Below, in pieces: positions 26,195 to 33,392 of a stretch of 36,841 nucleotides of DNA. Every line of letters begins with the position of its first letter. Positions within the stretch are counted from its first letter, which is position 1. The translations under genes were made by a program, and so were the position numbers. A model generated the notes under the pieces. That model saw nothing but the letters and a program-made list of their open reading frames with translations, did not search any database and was not told where the DNA came from. Origin of the DNA: JASBRS01 sp964496495 (GTDB lineage Bacteria; Deinococcota; Deinococci; Deinococcales; Trueperaceae); the NCBI GenBank assembly GCA_964496495.1, contig CAZBZU010000032.1, forward strand, positions 1-36,841, written 5' to 3'.

Positions 26195-26758
26195 ATGAAC
26201 GGAAAGCTAGCCAATCCTGCCCCGCTCGGGCTCGCCGGCTTCGCATTCACGACCTGGATGCTGAGCATGATGAACGCCGGCTGGTTCGACGGCAAGAGCA
26301 TGGGCCTGGTCCTAGCCCTGGCTCTCGCCTACGGCGGCACGGCCCAGATGGTCGCCGGCGTGCTGGAGTTCCCCAGGGGGAACACCTTCGGCACCGTGGC
26401 GTTCTTCTCCTACGGGGCGTTCTGGTGGTCGTTCGCGCTGTTCATATACTTCTTCTCGAGCGGCGTGCCCGGCGCCTTCGTCGGCTGGTACCTGTTCGTG
26501 TGGGGGATCTTCACCTTCTACATGTGGATTGCGAGTCTGCGCCACAACACCGCCTTGATGCTGGTGTTCCTGGCGCTGTGGATCACCTTCGTGCTGCTGG
26601 CGCTGGGCGCGTGGGGCGTCAGCGGCTTCACCCACATCGGCGGCTACGTGGGGCTCGTGACCGCCATCCTGGCGTTCTACCTGTCGGCGGCCGAGGTCAT
26701 CAACGAGGCCTACGGGCGCTCGGTGCTGCCCGTCGGCGCGCCCGCCGCGTCGGACTGA
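26195..26758 (+). CDS. satP: Acetate/succinate uptake transporter (GPR1/FUN34/YaaH family, SatP-like)
   Basis: Six-helix inner-membrane channel-like transporter of 187 aa for acetate uptake. The family signature NPAPLGL is at residues 7-13, with the following GFAFTTWMLSMMNAGW, YGGTAQMVAGVLEFPRGNTFG and the aromatic-rich FFSYGAFWWSFALF. AAGGAGG lies 9 nt upstream of ATG 26195. Transcribed with acs. Two strong hairpins follow the stop. The substrate assignment follows from family plus the acs neighbour. Confidence 0.94.
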   Translation: MNGKLANPAPLGLAGFAFTTWMLSMMNAGWFDGKSMGLVLALALAYGGTAQMVAGVLEFPRGNTFGTVAFFSYGAFWWSFALFIYFFSSGVPGAFVGWYLFVWGIFTFYMWIASLRHNTALMLVFLALWITFVLLALGAWGVSGFTHIGGYVGLVTAILAFYLSAAEVINEAYGRSVLPVGAPAASD

Positions 26759-26766
26759 GGAACCAC

Positions 26767-26785
26767 GCCCGGCGCCGAGCCGGGC
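26767..26785. terminator. Hairpin just after satP
   Basis: Seven-bp stem GCCCGGC / GCCGGGC with a 5-nt loop, 9 nt past the satP stop. No T-run follows. Confidence 0.45.
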
Positions 26786-26813
26786 CGCCACCGCCCTCAC
26801 GGGCCTGGCAAGA

Positions 26814-26847
26814 GAGCCGGAGCGCGTCATGGAGCGCGCTCCGGCTC
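26814..26847 (+). terminator. Strong hairpin, probable acs-satP terminator
   Basis: Thirteen-bp perfect stem GAGCCGGAGCGCG / CGCGCTCCGGCTC with an 8-nt loop. No T-run, in line with other terminators here. Confidence 0.6.
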
Positions 26848-26988
26848 CTCATGCGAGCTCTGTAAAGGACCTAACCACGGGCGCCTCGCGGGTGGGATAG
26901 CGTGTACTTGCCTCCCTCCGAGGAGGCCCCCAACCGATGGCCGCGGAGCATTGCCCCGCACCATCACCAACACCCCCTCTTAGGGTTT

Positions 26989-27022
26989 CGAGCGCGCAGC
27001 GGCCCCCCACGCTGCGCGCTCG
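26989..27022. other. Strong isolated hairpin of 13 bp
   Basis: Perfect stem CGAGCGCGCAGCG / CGCTGCGCGCTCG with an 8-nt C-rich loop, in the gene-poor stretch 26759-27178 between convergent transcripts. It may be a further terminator or part of a small RNA. Confidence 0.5.
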
Positions 27023-27127
27023 GCTGTCATGCGGCCACCGCCGGCAGAGGCCGCGACCGCTGTGGCCGGAGCCGTGCTCTCGGGAGCGAGCGGGGCGCCT
27101 TCGGGCTGGCCGCAGGGGCCGCTGAAG

Positions 27128-27158
27128 CGGGCGCGCCGGTCGGTTCCCGGCGCGCCCG
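27128..27158 (-). terminator. Hairpin terminator of the secreted Ig-like protein gene
   Basis: Twelve-bp stem CGGGCGCGCCGG / CCGGCGCGCCCG with a 7-nt loop, 20 nt past the minus-strand stop at 27179. Confidence 0.6.
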
Positions 27159-27178
27159 TGCGGCGGAGAGGGGGACGC

Positions 27179-28717
27179 CTAGTTGACGGGCTTGACCGTC
27201 GCCACCGTCCCGTCCTTCGTCACCAGGAAGGCGTAGCGGAAGTGCATCTGGTGGGGGTGATCCTTCCAGGTGAGGATCGCCTGGCGGTACAGGAACGGCT
27301 GCTCGTCGGCCGCGCTGTAGTCCTTGTTGCGGTAGAACGACGGGTACAGGTCGATGAAGTGCCAGCCCGGCGGCCAGCTTGCGGTGATCGGAACCTTAAC
27401 GTCCCCGTTGGTGCTGAACCCGCAACCGTAGCCGAGGTAGACGTTGTCGATGACCACCGCGAAGATGTTGGTCGTCTGGGTCCAGCCGAGGCCCTTGACG
27501 TGCACGGTGATGTGCGTGCCGAAGGGGCCCTTGGCGGGGTCGAGCGGCAGCCCTACCGAGTCGACGGTGAAGTGCGCGGTGGCCACGACCTTGCCGCCCA
27601 CTCTGGCCTCCAGGCGGTGCTCCCCGCCGAGCGCATCGGGCGTCTGGAAGGGCACGCTGAAGGCGCCGCTGGCGTCCGCCGTGACGGTGTCCACAGGGAC
27701 GGTGGTGGCCGAGAAGCCTTCGGTCGTCACCCGCGAGCCGCTCATGGCGGTGTAGGCCAGGGCGATGCGGGCGTTGGGAGCGAAGCCCTTGCCGTAGATA
27801 TGGCCGGCCGTGAAGACGCCGGAGGACGCAGGGTCGGTCCAGATCTGCGGGCCGCTGCCCGTGGGCTCGCTCCCGGCAATCGCCTTCGGGGCCTGCTGCT
27901 GGATCGGCGGCGGCAATACGGGGTTGCCGTCCGTCACGGTGAAGGTGAACTGCGGCTCGGGCAGGTAGCCGTAGGGCGAGGACTTGAGCGCCAGGTAGGG
28001 CGAGTCGAACGGTGCGTCGCGCAGCTCGATGAGGTGCTTGCCCACGCGTCCCGCGGCCGGGATCACGACCTTGGCCGTGCCGCGCGTGGTCTGCGCCGTG
28101 ATGAAGCCGGTGATGGCGTTGTCGTAGGTGAGCGCGTACCAGCCGGCGACGTTGTTGATGGCGTCGATGCCGGTCACCGTGACGGTGATGTCCGTTCCCA
28201 CCGGACCGCTGTCGGGCGTCATGCTGGCATGCATGCCGACGTCGAAGCCCGCCTTGTTGAGGTTGTCGCCGTTCTCGCGCACGTAGACGTCGTGCGTGCC
28301 GCCGAAGCCCTTGGGCACCGTGAAGGGCGCCGAGAAGGTCCCGTCCGGGCCGACCGTCACCGTCGCCAGCGGAACGTCATGGCTATCGTAGCTGCGCCCG
28401 AGGAAGTTGCCGGTGTACTCCCCGTTCTTCATCTCCAGCTTCCACTGGCCGTCGTACGCGATCCACACGACCTGCAACGTGGCACCGGCGTCGAAGCCCG
28501 AGCCCTCGACTACGGCGCGGGAACCGACGATGCCCTTGGCAGGCGTCAGCGTCACGTTGCCCTTGATGCCGTTGGGGAAGGTGGCCTCCGACGACACCGC
28601 GTTGCCCTGGGCGGCGGCCACGCCGCCGACGAGGGCGGCCACCAGCACCGCCAGCAGGGCGGTCGTCCAGCGCGCACGCACGGGCGTGTGCAGGGGTCCT
28701 GCGAGGGTTGGCTGCAT
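27179..28717 (-). CDS. Secreted protein with Ig-like (IPT/TIG-type) repeats
   Basis: Exported protein of 512 aa, function unknown. Residues 1-36 form a Sec signal (RARWTTALLAVLVAALVGGVAAAQ). The mature part has at least three related beta-domains with openings of one pattern: LTPAKGIVGSRAVVEGSGF, MTPDSGPVGTDITVTVTG and LDPAKGPFGTHITVHVKG, as in IPT/TIG or other Ig-like folds. Each is followed by a DGTFSAPFTVP-type strand. The C-terminal region is aromatic (WPPGWHFIDLYPSFYRNKDY; HPHQMHFRYAFL). Start ATG 28717 has AAAGGGAG 8 nt upstream; earlier in-frame starts would place charged residues before the signal. It ends the operon begun at 29963, 186 nt after the DoxD-like gene. Probably cell-envelope associated. 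Confidence 0.78.
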   Translation of the reverse strand: MQPTLAGPLHTPVRARWTTALLAVLVAALVGGVAAAQGNAVSSEATFPNGIKGNVTLTPAKGIVGSRAVVEGSGFDAGATLQVVWIAYDGQWKLEMKNGEYTGNFLGRSYDSHDVPLATVTVGPDGTFSAPFTVPKGFGGTHDVYVRENGDNLNKAGFDVGMHASMTPDSGPVGTDITVTVTGIDAINNVAGWYALTYDNAITGFITAQTTRGTAKVVIPAAGRVGKHLIELRDAPFDSPYLALKSSPYGYLPEPQFTFTVTDGNPVLPPPIQQQAPKAIAGSEPTGSGPQIWTDPASSGVFTAGHIYGKGFAPNARIALAYTAMSGSRVTTEGFSATTVPVDTVTADASGAFSVPFQTPDALGGEHRLEARVGGKVVATAHFTVDSVGLPLDPAKGPFGTHITVHVKGLGWTQTTNIFAVVIDNVYLGYGCGFSTNGDVKVPITASWPPGWHFIDLYPSFYRNKDYSAADEQPFLYRQAILTWKDHPHQMHFRYAFLVTKDGTVATVKPVN

Positions 28718-28903
28718 CTGTCGATCTCCCTTTCGGAGGGGTCTTCTCGCCACGCTCCCGCGCGGGTAGCCCGCCGACGTCCGGCCCCCGGATCCGAACC
28801 GACGAGGAGGGGCATCCGCCCGCGCCGGGCTCTAGGCTCGCTCGGACTGCAGTCGGATGCCCTTCGAGGTTGCTGGGTTGCTAGGCCGGCGCTCAGCCGG
28901 CCC

Positions 28904-29461
28904 TCAGCCGAGCATCCAGTACCACCAGGTGTTCTCGTAGCGCCGCAGGAACCCGTCGATGCCCCAGATGTGGCCGGCACCGACGGAGGCCAGCGCGAAG
29001 AACGCGAAGATGGCGATGAGCTGCACGTCGAACCAGCCGCTGGTGGGCGGCAGGCAGGCGGTGTAGAAGCTGAGCATGATCAGCGTGCCCGCCAGCGACG
29101 CCAGGCGGGTGAGGAACCCCGTCACCATGGCGAGGCCGATGGCGAGCGTGGCGAGGATGAGCAGCCACAGCACCACCTGATTGCCCCACAGGGCCGAGTA
29201 GAGGTTGCCGATAGGACCCTGGACGACGCTGGGCAGCAGGGCGCTGGCGTCCATCCAACCGTCCCAGCCACCGCGGAAGAGCTTGAACGCCACCTGCAAC
29301 ATGCTCAAGCCCAGTGCGATGCGCAGCGCGAAGAGTGCGAACTCGCCGACCGACAGCCTGGCGCGTAGCCCCAGCCCTTCCTCGGGCCGGGCACCGCGGG
29401 AGCCGCTCCGGGCCGACGCACCCGGCTCCTCGTGCATGACCTTGACCTTCGGAGCGGCCAT
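28904..29461 (-). CDS. DoxD/DoxX-like membrane subunit (TQO small-subunit type)
   Basis: Membrane protein of 185 aa with four helices (about residues 37-58, 88-110, 113-133 and 142-165) after a basic, Gly/Arg-rich cytosolic N-terminus of about 30 residues. It resembles DoxD, the quinone-interacting subunit of thiosulfate:quinone oxidoreductase (FALRIALGLSMLQVAFKLFRGGWDG; WLLILATLAIGLAMVTGFLTRLASLAG). It starts 4 nt after the stop of a secreted 165-aa protein gene, as DoxA follows or precedes DoxD in TQO operons. Thiosulfate oxidation is an inference from that pairing; DoxX-family assignment itself is firm. Confidence 0.78.
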   Translation of the reverse strand: MAAPKVKVMHEEPGASARSGSRGARPEEGLGLRARLSVGEFALFALRIALGLSMLQVAFKLFRGGWDGWMDASALLPSVVQGPIGNLYSALWGNQVVLWLLILATLAIGLAMVTGFLTRLASLAGTLIMLSFYTACLPPTSGWFDVQLIAIFAFFALASVGAGHIWGIDGFLRRYENTWWYWMLG

Positions 29462-29465
29462 CTGC

Positions 29466-29963
29466 TTACCGCTTCGCGATGTTGATGAGGGTGGCGTAAC
29501 CCGCCTTGGTGGGGTAGTTCTGGTTCATGGGCGCCCACGTCACGGTGTCGCCCTTGTTGTCCGTGACGATGAGGGAGTACTTGAACACGCCGGTCGGGTA
29601 CACGGGCGGGATCTGCCAGCCGGCCGACCACATCCACACCTTCGGCGTGCCGGTATGCGGGTGCTGGCCGTACTCCAGGTCGACCGTCTTGCCGTCCTCG
29701 AGCTTGGCCGTCACCTTCATGCCCAGCGCCTTCGCCTGCTCGGGCGTGATCACGGCGCCGGTCTGGGTGCTGTGCACCTCGGCCAGCCACACGACCTGCT
29801 CGCCGGTCTTGAAGGTGCTCACCAGCACGCAACTCGGGCCCGTGGCTCCCTTGTTGCCGCGTACCACCTGGGCCTGAATATAGTATGCCGGGCTGGCAGC
29901 GAGGGCCAGGCCAGCAATAGCGAAGAGCGTCAGCGCTACTGAGAGGGCTTTGATGCTACGCAT
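29466..29963 (-). CDS. Secreted beta-rich protein, possible DoxA-like partner
   Basis: Exported protein of 165 aa. The N-terminus MRSIKALSVALTLFAIAGLA is a signal peptide or anchor. The mature part is beta-rich with one Cys (SCVLVSTFKTGEQVVW), an EVHSTQTGAVIT segment, aromatic KVWMWSAGW and a closing PTGVFKYSLIVTDNKGDTVTW strand, an Ig-like appearance. I do not recognise the family. Its size, topology and 4-nt spacing to the DoxD-like gene match DoxA of thiosulfate:quinone oxidoreductase, but sequence likeness cannot be judged by eye. Start ATG 29963 has GAGGAGG 10 nt upstream. First gene of a three-gene envelope operon. Confidence 0.65.
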   Translation of the reverse strand: MRSIKALSVALTLFAIAGLALAASPAYYIQAQVVRGNKGATGPSCVLVSTFKTGEQVVWLAEVHSTQTGAVITPEQAKALGMKVTAKLEDGKTVDLEYGQHPHTGTPKVWMWSAGWQIPPVYPTGVFKYSLIVTDNKGDTVTWAPMNQNYPTKAGYATLINIAKR

Positions 29964-30019
29964 GTCCTTCTCGCCTCCTCGTGGCGGAGCCCCTCCCCCG
30001 CCGAAGCCTTCAACAGCCG

Positions 30020-30056
30020 ATGATATGGGAGAGCGGGCGAAGCCGCACGGGACAAA
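30020..30056 (-). promoter_or_regulatory. Candidate promoter and GGGACAAA site for the secreted/DoxD operon
   Basis: On the minus strand, TATCAT (30025-30020) is a -10 candidate about 57 nt before the start codon. The -35 position is poor, but TTTGTCCC (plus-strand GGGACAAA, 30049-30056) sits just upstream of it, where an activator would bind. The same octamer occurs at 32966 and 33024. Confidence 0.35.
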
Positions 30057-30208
30057 AATACCACGTCGGGATGCCGACACCGTCACGAGGGCGACCTCAG
30101 TCGCGTAATCGTGCCAACTTCACGGCCTCCCGGCGGTCCGGGCCGGCCCGAGACGGGCGCCGCCGGCCCGAAAGGGCATCCGTCCCGTGCAGGCGGCCGG
30201 CTGGTGCG

Positions 30209-30217
30209 TGCTAGCAT
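30209..30217 (+). promoter_or_regulatory. Extended -10 promoter of moaD-moaE
   Basis: TGCTAGCAT (30209-30217) matches the extended -10 pattern TGnTAnnAT and would give a leader of about 95 nt. The leader contains a 6-bp hairpin, GAGGGC-gtc-GCCCTC (30228-30242). I see no match to the molybdenum-cofactor riboswitch. Confidence 0.4.
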
Positions 30218-30319
30218 GCCGGTCGTAGAGGGCGTCGCCCTCCATTCCGGGAGCGGTCCGGCGGCGTCCCCAGGTGAGGGCTCGCGGGCGCGACCGTGAG
30301 TCTCGCAAGGAGCTGACCC

Positions 30320-30559
30320 ATGCAGGTGCACGTGATGTTGTTCGCCAACCTGAAGCAGCGGGCGGGCCGCGGCGAGCTCTCGCTGGAACTCACAGAGCCC
30401 GCCACCGTGCGCTCGGCGGCTACCGCACTCACCGACCGGCTCGACGGCATCGACCTCAAGGGCGTCATGTGCGCGGTGAACGAGCGCTTCGCCGATCCAG
30501 CGACGCCGCTCTCCGAGGGCGACACGGTCGCCTTCCTGCCGCCGGTCTCCGGTGGCTAG
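30320..30559 (+). CDS. moaD: MoaD, molybdopterin synthase sulfur-carrier subunit
   Basis: Ubiquitin-fold protein of 79 aa ending in Gly-Gly (PPVSGG), whose C-terminal glycine is thiocarboxylated to donate sulfur for the molybdopterin dithiolene. The DTVAFLPPVSGG ending and overall length are standard. AAGGAG lies 7 nt upstream of ATG 30320. The moaE start overlaps its last 8 nt, so the two subunits of molybdopterin synthase are translationally coupled. It supplies cofactor to molybdoenzymes such as the reductase at 33393. Confidence 0.95.
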   Translation: MQVHVMLFANLKQRAGRGELSLELTEPATVRSAATALTDRLDGIDLKGVMCAVNERFADPATPLSEGDTVAFLPPVSGG

Positions 30560-31013
30560 CCAGCGGGCGAGCGCACCGCCCGATATCCTCGAGGTGACCT
30601 ACGAGGTTCTCGACGTGCAGCGCCTCGTCGACGAGCTGACCGAGCCCGCCTGCGGGGCGGTGGCGACCTTCCTCGGCAGCGTTCGCTCGCCCAACCACGG
30701 CAAGACCGTCGACTACATCGACTACCAGGGCTACGACAGCATGATCGTCAGCGAGATGCGCCGTCTGGTGGAGGAGCTGAGGGCCCGTTACGACATCGTG
30801 CGCGTCGCCATCGTCCACCGGCTGGGCCGGCTGGCGCCGGCAGAGCTAAGCCTGGCGATCGTGGTCTCGTCGGCGCACCGGCGGCCGGCCCTGGACGCCT
30901 GCCAGGAGGCGCTCGAGCTCGTCAAGTCGCGCTTGCCGGTATGGAAGTACGAGGTCGGCCCGGACGCGGCCGGATTCGTCCCCGGACGCGCGGAGGCCGG
31001 ACCCACACTCTGA
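30552..31013 (+). CDS. moaE: MoaE, molybdopterin synthase catalytic subunit
   Basis: Large subunit of molybdopterin synthase, 153 aa. Signatures: GAVATFLGSVRSPNHGKTVDYIDYQGYDSM (split core motif), VAIVHRLGRLAPAELSLAIVVSSAHR, and VKSRLPVWKYE containing the catalytic Lys region. It accepts sulfur from MoaD to convert precursor Z (cPMP) to molybdopterin. It starts at GTG 30552 inside moaD (8-nt overlap). A strong bidirectional hairpin follows at 31127. No other mo- genes (moaA, moaC, moeA) are in the window. Confidence 0.95.
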   Translation: MASQRASAPPDILEVTYEVLDVQRLVDELTEPACGAVATFLGSVRSPNHGKTVDYIDYQGYDSMIVSEMRRLVEELRARYDIVRVAIVHRLGRLAPAELSLAIVVSSAHRRPALDACQEALELVKSRLPVWKYEVGPDAAGFVPGRAEAGPTL

Positions 31014-31126
31014 CCCGAGGGGCACGACCGCGAGCCGCAGGTGCCGCGAGGGCGCCTCGCGCGTAGCCAGCGCAGCCCAGGGGCTGCCCGCCCGACGCCC
31101 CGCCTCCGCAACCTGGGCGCCAACGC

Positions 31127-31158
31127 AAGGCCCTGAGGCCTGGAGGCCTCAGGGCCTT
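31127..31158. terminator. Bidirectional terminator between moaE and tatC
   Basis: Fourteen-bp perfect stem AAGGCCCTGAGGCC / GGCCTCAGGGCCTT with a 4-nt loop, extendable by one C-G pair. It ends in TT on both strands, serving moaE (+) and tatC (-). Confidence 0.8.
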
Positions 31159-31236
31159 GTGATCGGACGGCGTTCGGGGGCTACGCTACCGCCTCCAGAG
31201 CGCGCCCAAGGTGCTGAGCCGCTCGGGCCTTAGCGG

Positions 31237-32007
31237 CTAGGACTCCGCTGAGGCCTCCGCCAGCTCCACGTCGCGACGCCGTGCCAAGCGCGCCCCGACG
31301 ATCACCGTCACCTCGTACAGCCCCAAGAGCGGCAGGAAGACGAGGACGGGCATCACGATCGGGTCAGCCACGGGCGTGATGAGCTCTGCGAATGCAAACA
31401 AGATGAAATAGGTGAGCTTGCGCGAGCGCCGGTACCAGCGCGGCTCCACCAGCCCGAGGCTCATAGTGAGCACCATCACCACCGGGAACTCGAAGGCTAC
31501 CCCCATGGCAATGAGGATGAACAGAGACATGTTGATGTAGGCCGTGATACCAGGCAGATACTGGATATTGGGCCCGTACTGAGCGAGCAGGAAGCTCATG
31601 GTGGGCGTCAACAGCATGTAGCCTGCGAAGGCGCCGAGGACGAACAGGCCGACGACGGAGAGCATCGTCGGCAGCGCCACCCGACGCTCGTTGTCCGTCA
31701 GGCCCGGGAGCACGAAGGCTAGGATCTGGTAGAGCCACGCCGGTGACGTGATGATCAGCGAGGACCAGAAGGCCAACTGCAAGCGGATGGTGAAGCCGTC
31801 GATCGGCCCGAAGCCGACGAGCTTGGTGTCGTGGAGGGGCCGTTCCAGGATGGCCAGCACCTCATTGGACAGGAAGTACATCACCACGGTGGCGACCACG
31901 ATCACGATCGCGCTGATGAACAGGCGCCTGCGCAGCTCCTCGAAGTGGTCGAGCAGCGCCATGACACGCTCTTTGTTGCGACTGCGATCGCGTCTCTTCC
32001 TAGCCAT
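31237..32007 (-). CDS. tatC: TatC, twin-arginine translocase receptor subunit
   Basis: Six-helix inner-membrane protein of 256 aa that recognises twin-arginine signal peptides. Conserved features: N-terminal LLDHFEELRRRL with the signal-binding acidic residues, FVLPGLTDNERR after helix 2, FEFPVVMVLT, and the C-terminal ITPVADPIVMPVLVFLPLLGLYE. Basic N-terminus (ARKRRDRSRNKERV) and a charged C-tail. It begins 18 nt after tatA in a minus-strand tat operon. Its likely client, the reductase at 33393, is encoded divergently 1.4 kb away. Confidence 0.95.
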   Translation of the reverse strand: MARKRRDRSRNKERVMALLDHFEELRRRLFISAIVIVVATVVMYFLSNEVLAILERPLHDTKLVGFGPIDGFTIRLQLAFWSSLIITSPAWLYQILAFVLPGLTDNERRVALPTMLSVVGLFVLGAFAGYMLLTPTMSFLLAQYGPNIQYLPGITAYINMSLFILIAMGVAFEFPVVMVLTMSLGLVEPRWYRRSRKLTYFILFAFAELITPVADPIVMPVLVFLPLLGLYEVTVIVGARLARRRDVELAEASAES

Positions 32008-32025
32008 CCTGGAGTCCTAACGCAT

Positions 32026-32346
32026 TCAGCTCTGAGCGGACTCCTGCACGGTGCCCGCGACGGGTTCGGCCTTCGGCACCGGCTGGCTGTCGCTCGCCTC
32101 GCTGGCCACCGCGGCGGCCGGCGCGGTCGCGTCCGCGTCCTTGCGCACGTTCTCCTTCTTCGCCGTCTCCGAGCTCTCCTCGTTCACCGCGTTCTTGAAC
32201 TCCTCGGTGACGTCCTTGCTGGCGCTCTTGAACTCGCGGATGCTCCGGCCGAGGCTCTTGCCGAACTCGGGCAACTTCTTGGGCCCGAAGAGCAGCACGG
32301 CCAGGACGACGATGATCACGATGTGGATGGGTTGCAGTCCGAACAT
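32026..32346 (-). CDS. tatA: TatA-type pore-forming subunit
   Basis: Protein of 106 aa: one N-terminal helix (IHIVIIVVLAVLLF), the diagnostic FGPKKLPE hinge (residues 20-27), an amphipathic helix (FGKSLGRSIREFKSASKDV) and a long acidic, Ala-rich tail. The FGPxxLPE motif and absence of the TatB GPxRLP-Glu pattern favour TatA. AAGGAG lies 6 nt upstream of ATG 32346. No tatB is visible, so this is a minimal TatAC system or the neighbouring paralogue fills that role. Confidence 0.92.
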   Translation of the reverse strand: MFGLQPIHIVIIVVLAVLLFGPKKLPEFGKSLGRSIREFKSASKDVTEEFKNAVNEESSETAKKENVRKDADATAPAAAVASEASDSQPVPKAEPVAGTVQESAQS

Positions 32347-32422
32347 TACCTACTCCTTCCCAACGGTGCCGCTGAACCGGCCTCGACTCTGGTCGCGAGG
32401 CGCCTTCGGCCGCGGCGTGCGC

Positions 32423-32608
32423 TCATGCCTTGGGCGGGGATTCTCCCTCTCCTTCGGGGAGGTCGGGGGCGTCGTCGTTCAAGCCTTCCTTGAAGGCACC
32501 AACGGACCGGCCGATGCCGCGGGCGATCTCCCTCGTCTTGCCCCGTTTGAAGAAGATGTACCCGAGCATCACCAGGATGATAAGCCCGGCTGGCTTCAGC
32601 ACCCACAT
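32423..32608 (-). CDS. Divergent small TatA-like protein lacking the FGP motif
   Basis: Protein of 61 aa with one helix (PAGLIILVMLGYIFF) followed directly by KRGKTREIARGIGRSVGAFKEGLND, an amphipathic segment closely like that of TatA, and a short acidic tail. The FGPxxLPE hinge is replaced by FFKRGKTRE. AAGGA lies 7 nt upstream of ATG 32608. It leads the tat operon, 76 nt before tatA. It could act as TatB, as a modulator, or be a TatA diverged for one substrate. Homology is inferred from the amphipathic helix and position. Confidence 0.72.
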   Translation of the reverse strand: MWVLKPAGLIILVMLGYIFFKRGKTREIARGIGRSVGAFKEGLNDDAPDLPEGEGESPPKA

Positions 32609-32965
32609 GCTATCGTCCTTCCACTCGAACGTAGCTCGCCGGACGAGACTCGCCCCAGCCTAGAGGCAGGGCGCGCCTGCGCGTGACTCTCATCGTACGT
32701 TCTCCGCGTCACCAGCAACGTAACCAGCGCCCGCCTTTGAGGTCGGAGCACCTGAGGGCTCCGTTCGCCATGTCCCTTTGCACCGTGGCACGTCAGGCGG
32801 TTACCCGCACTGACGCCGGAGAGGACAGCCCTCTCGGCCACACCCGCCACGTGGGTCGAGCGTGGCTCGGGACACCGCAGGATTGCACCGCCAACGGGGG
32901 CGAGCAAGGAGGAATGTCCCACGCCCGTCTGGCTCGGCGTACCCGTTGCTGACGCCACATCTCGG

Positions 32966-33035
32966 GGGACAAAGCTCCCTGGCGCGACGTCTGGTGGCGT
33001 GCGGTCCGAGGCGGGCCGGGGGTGGGACAAAGCTC
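32966..33035. repeat. Direct repeat GGGACAAAGCTC, two copies 58 bp apart
   Basis: Identical 12-mers at 32966-32977 and 33024-33035, both followed within a few bases by a GCGCG. They lie in the 784-bp gene-free stretch (32609-33392) between the divergent tat operon and the reductase gene. The GGGACAAA core recurs upstream of the DoxD-like operon (30049). Confidence 0.6.
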
Positions 33036-33169
33036 ACTTGCGCGGCTCCGATCGCGTCCCGAGAATCGACCCAAGCACCCGAGCTTGGAGAACCCACCAG
33101 GGCTCTCTCGGCCGAGGGATCTTCCCTCCGGGGCCGTCCGGGCAACCGGGCGACCTGCCGCCCATTCGC

Positions 33170-33194
33170 AAAGGGACTGCGCTACGCAGTCCCT
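33170..33194. other. Strong hairpin upstream of the reductase gene
   Basis: Eleven-bp perfect stem AAGGGACTGCG / CGCAGTCCCTT with a 3-nt loop, followed by gttcgtt. It could be a terminator for an undetected upstream transcript or an attenuator in the reductase leader. Nothing else in 32609-33392 looks like a gene. Confidence 0.55.
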
Positions 33195-33392
33195 TGTTCG
33201 TTGGGTGAGGGGGTCGCGGAAGGGGGTCGTGGCACGACGGCGTGCCGCCGCGAAGACACGTCCCAGCGCCCAGCCAACACCCTCGCCGCTGGCAGCCTCG
33301 CCGGCGCGCAGGGCACCGCTGCGGGGCTGCAGCGCGCAAGAGGCGGCGGCACCGAGGAACCAGGCAACCGAACGGCCAATGGAGGCTCGTGC

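Noticed and set aside
26937..27125. 62-codon frame with AGGAGG and a -10-like TAGCGT upstream
   Set aside because: The product is Arg/Pro-rich without a fold pattern, and the frame runs through a 13-bp hairpin. Signals are suggestive but not enough to call a gene.
27029..29368. 779-codon plus-strand frame
   Set aside because: Lies opposite two genes with signal peptide and membrane helices; Arg/Gly/His-rich shadow, no ribosome site.
30224..30319. Molybdenum-cofactor riboswitch in the moaD leader
   Set aside because: The leader is about 95 nt with one small hairpin; the conserved core of the Moco motif is not recognisable.
32862..33392. In-frame extension of the reductase by 177 codons
   Set aside because: ATG 33393 has GGAGG at the right distance and begins a perfect twin-arginine signal, which must be N-terminal; the extension has no likeness to anything.
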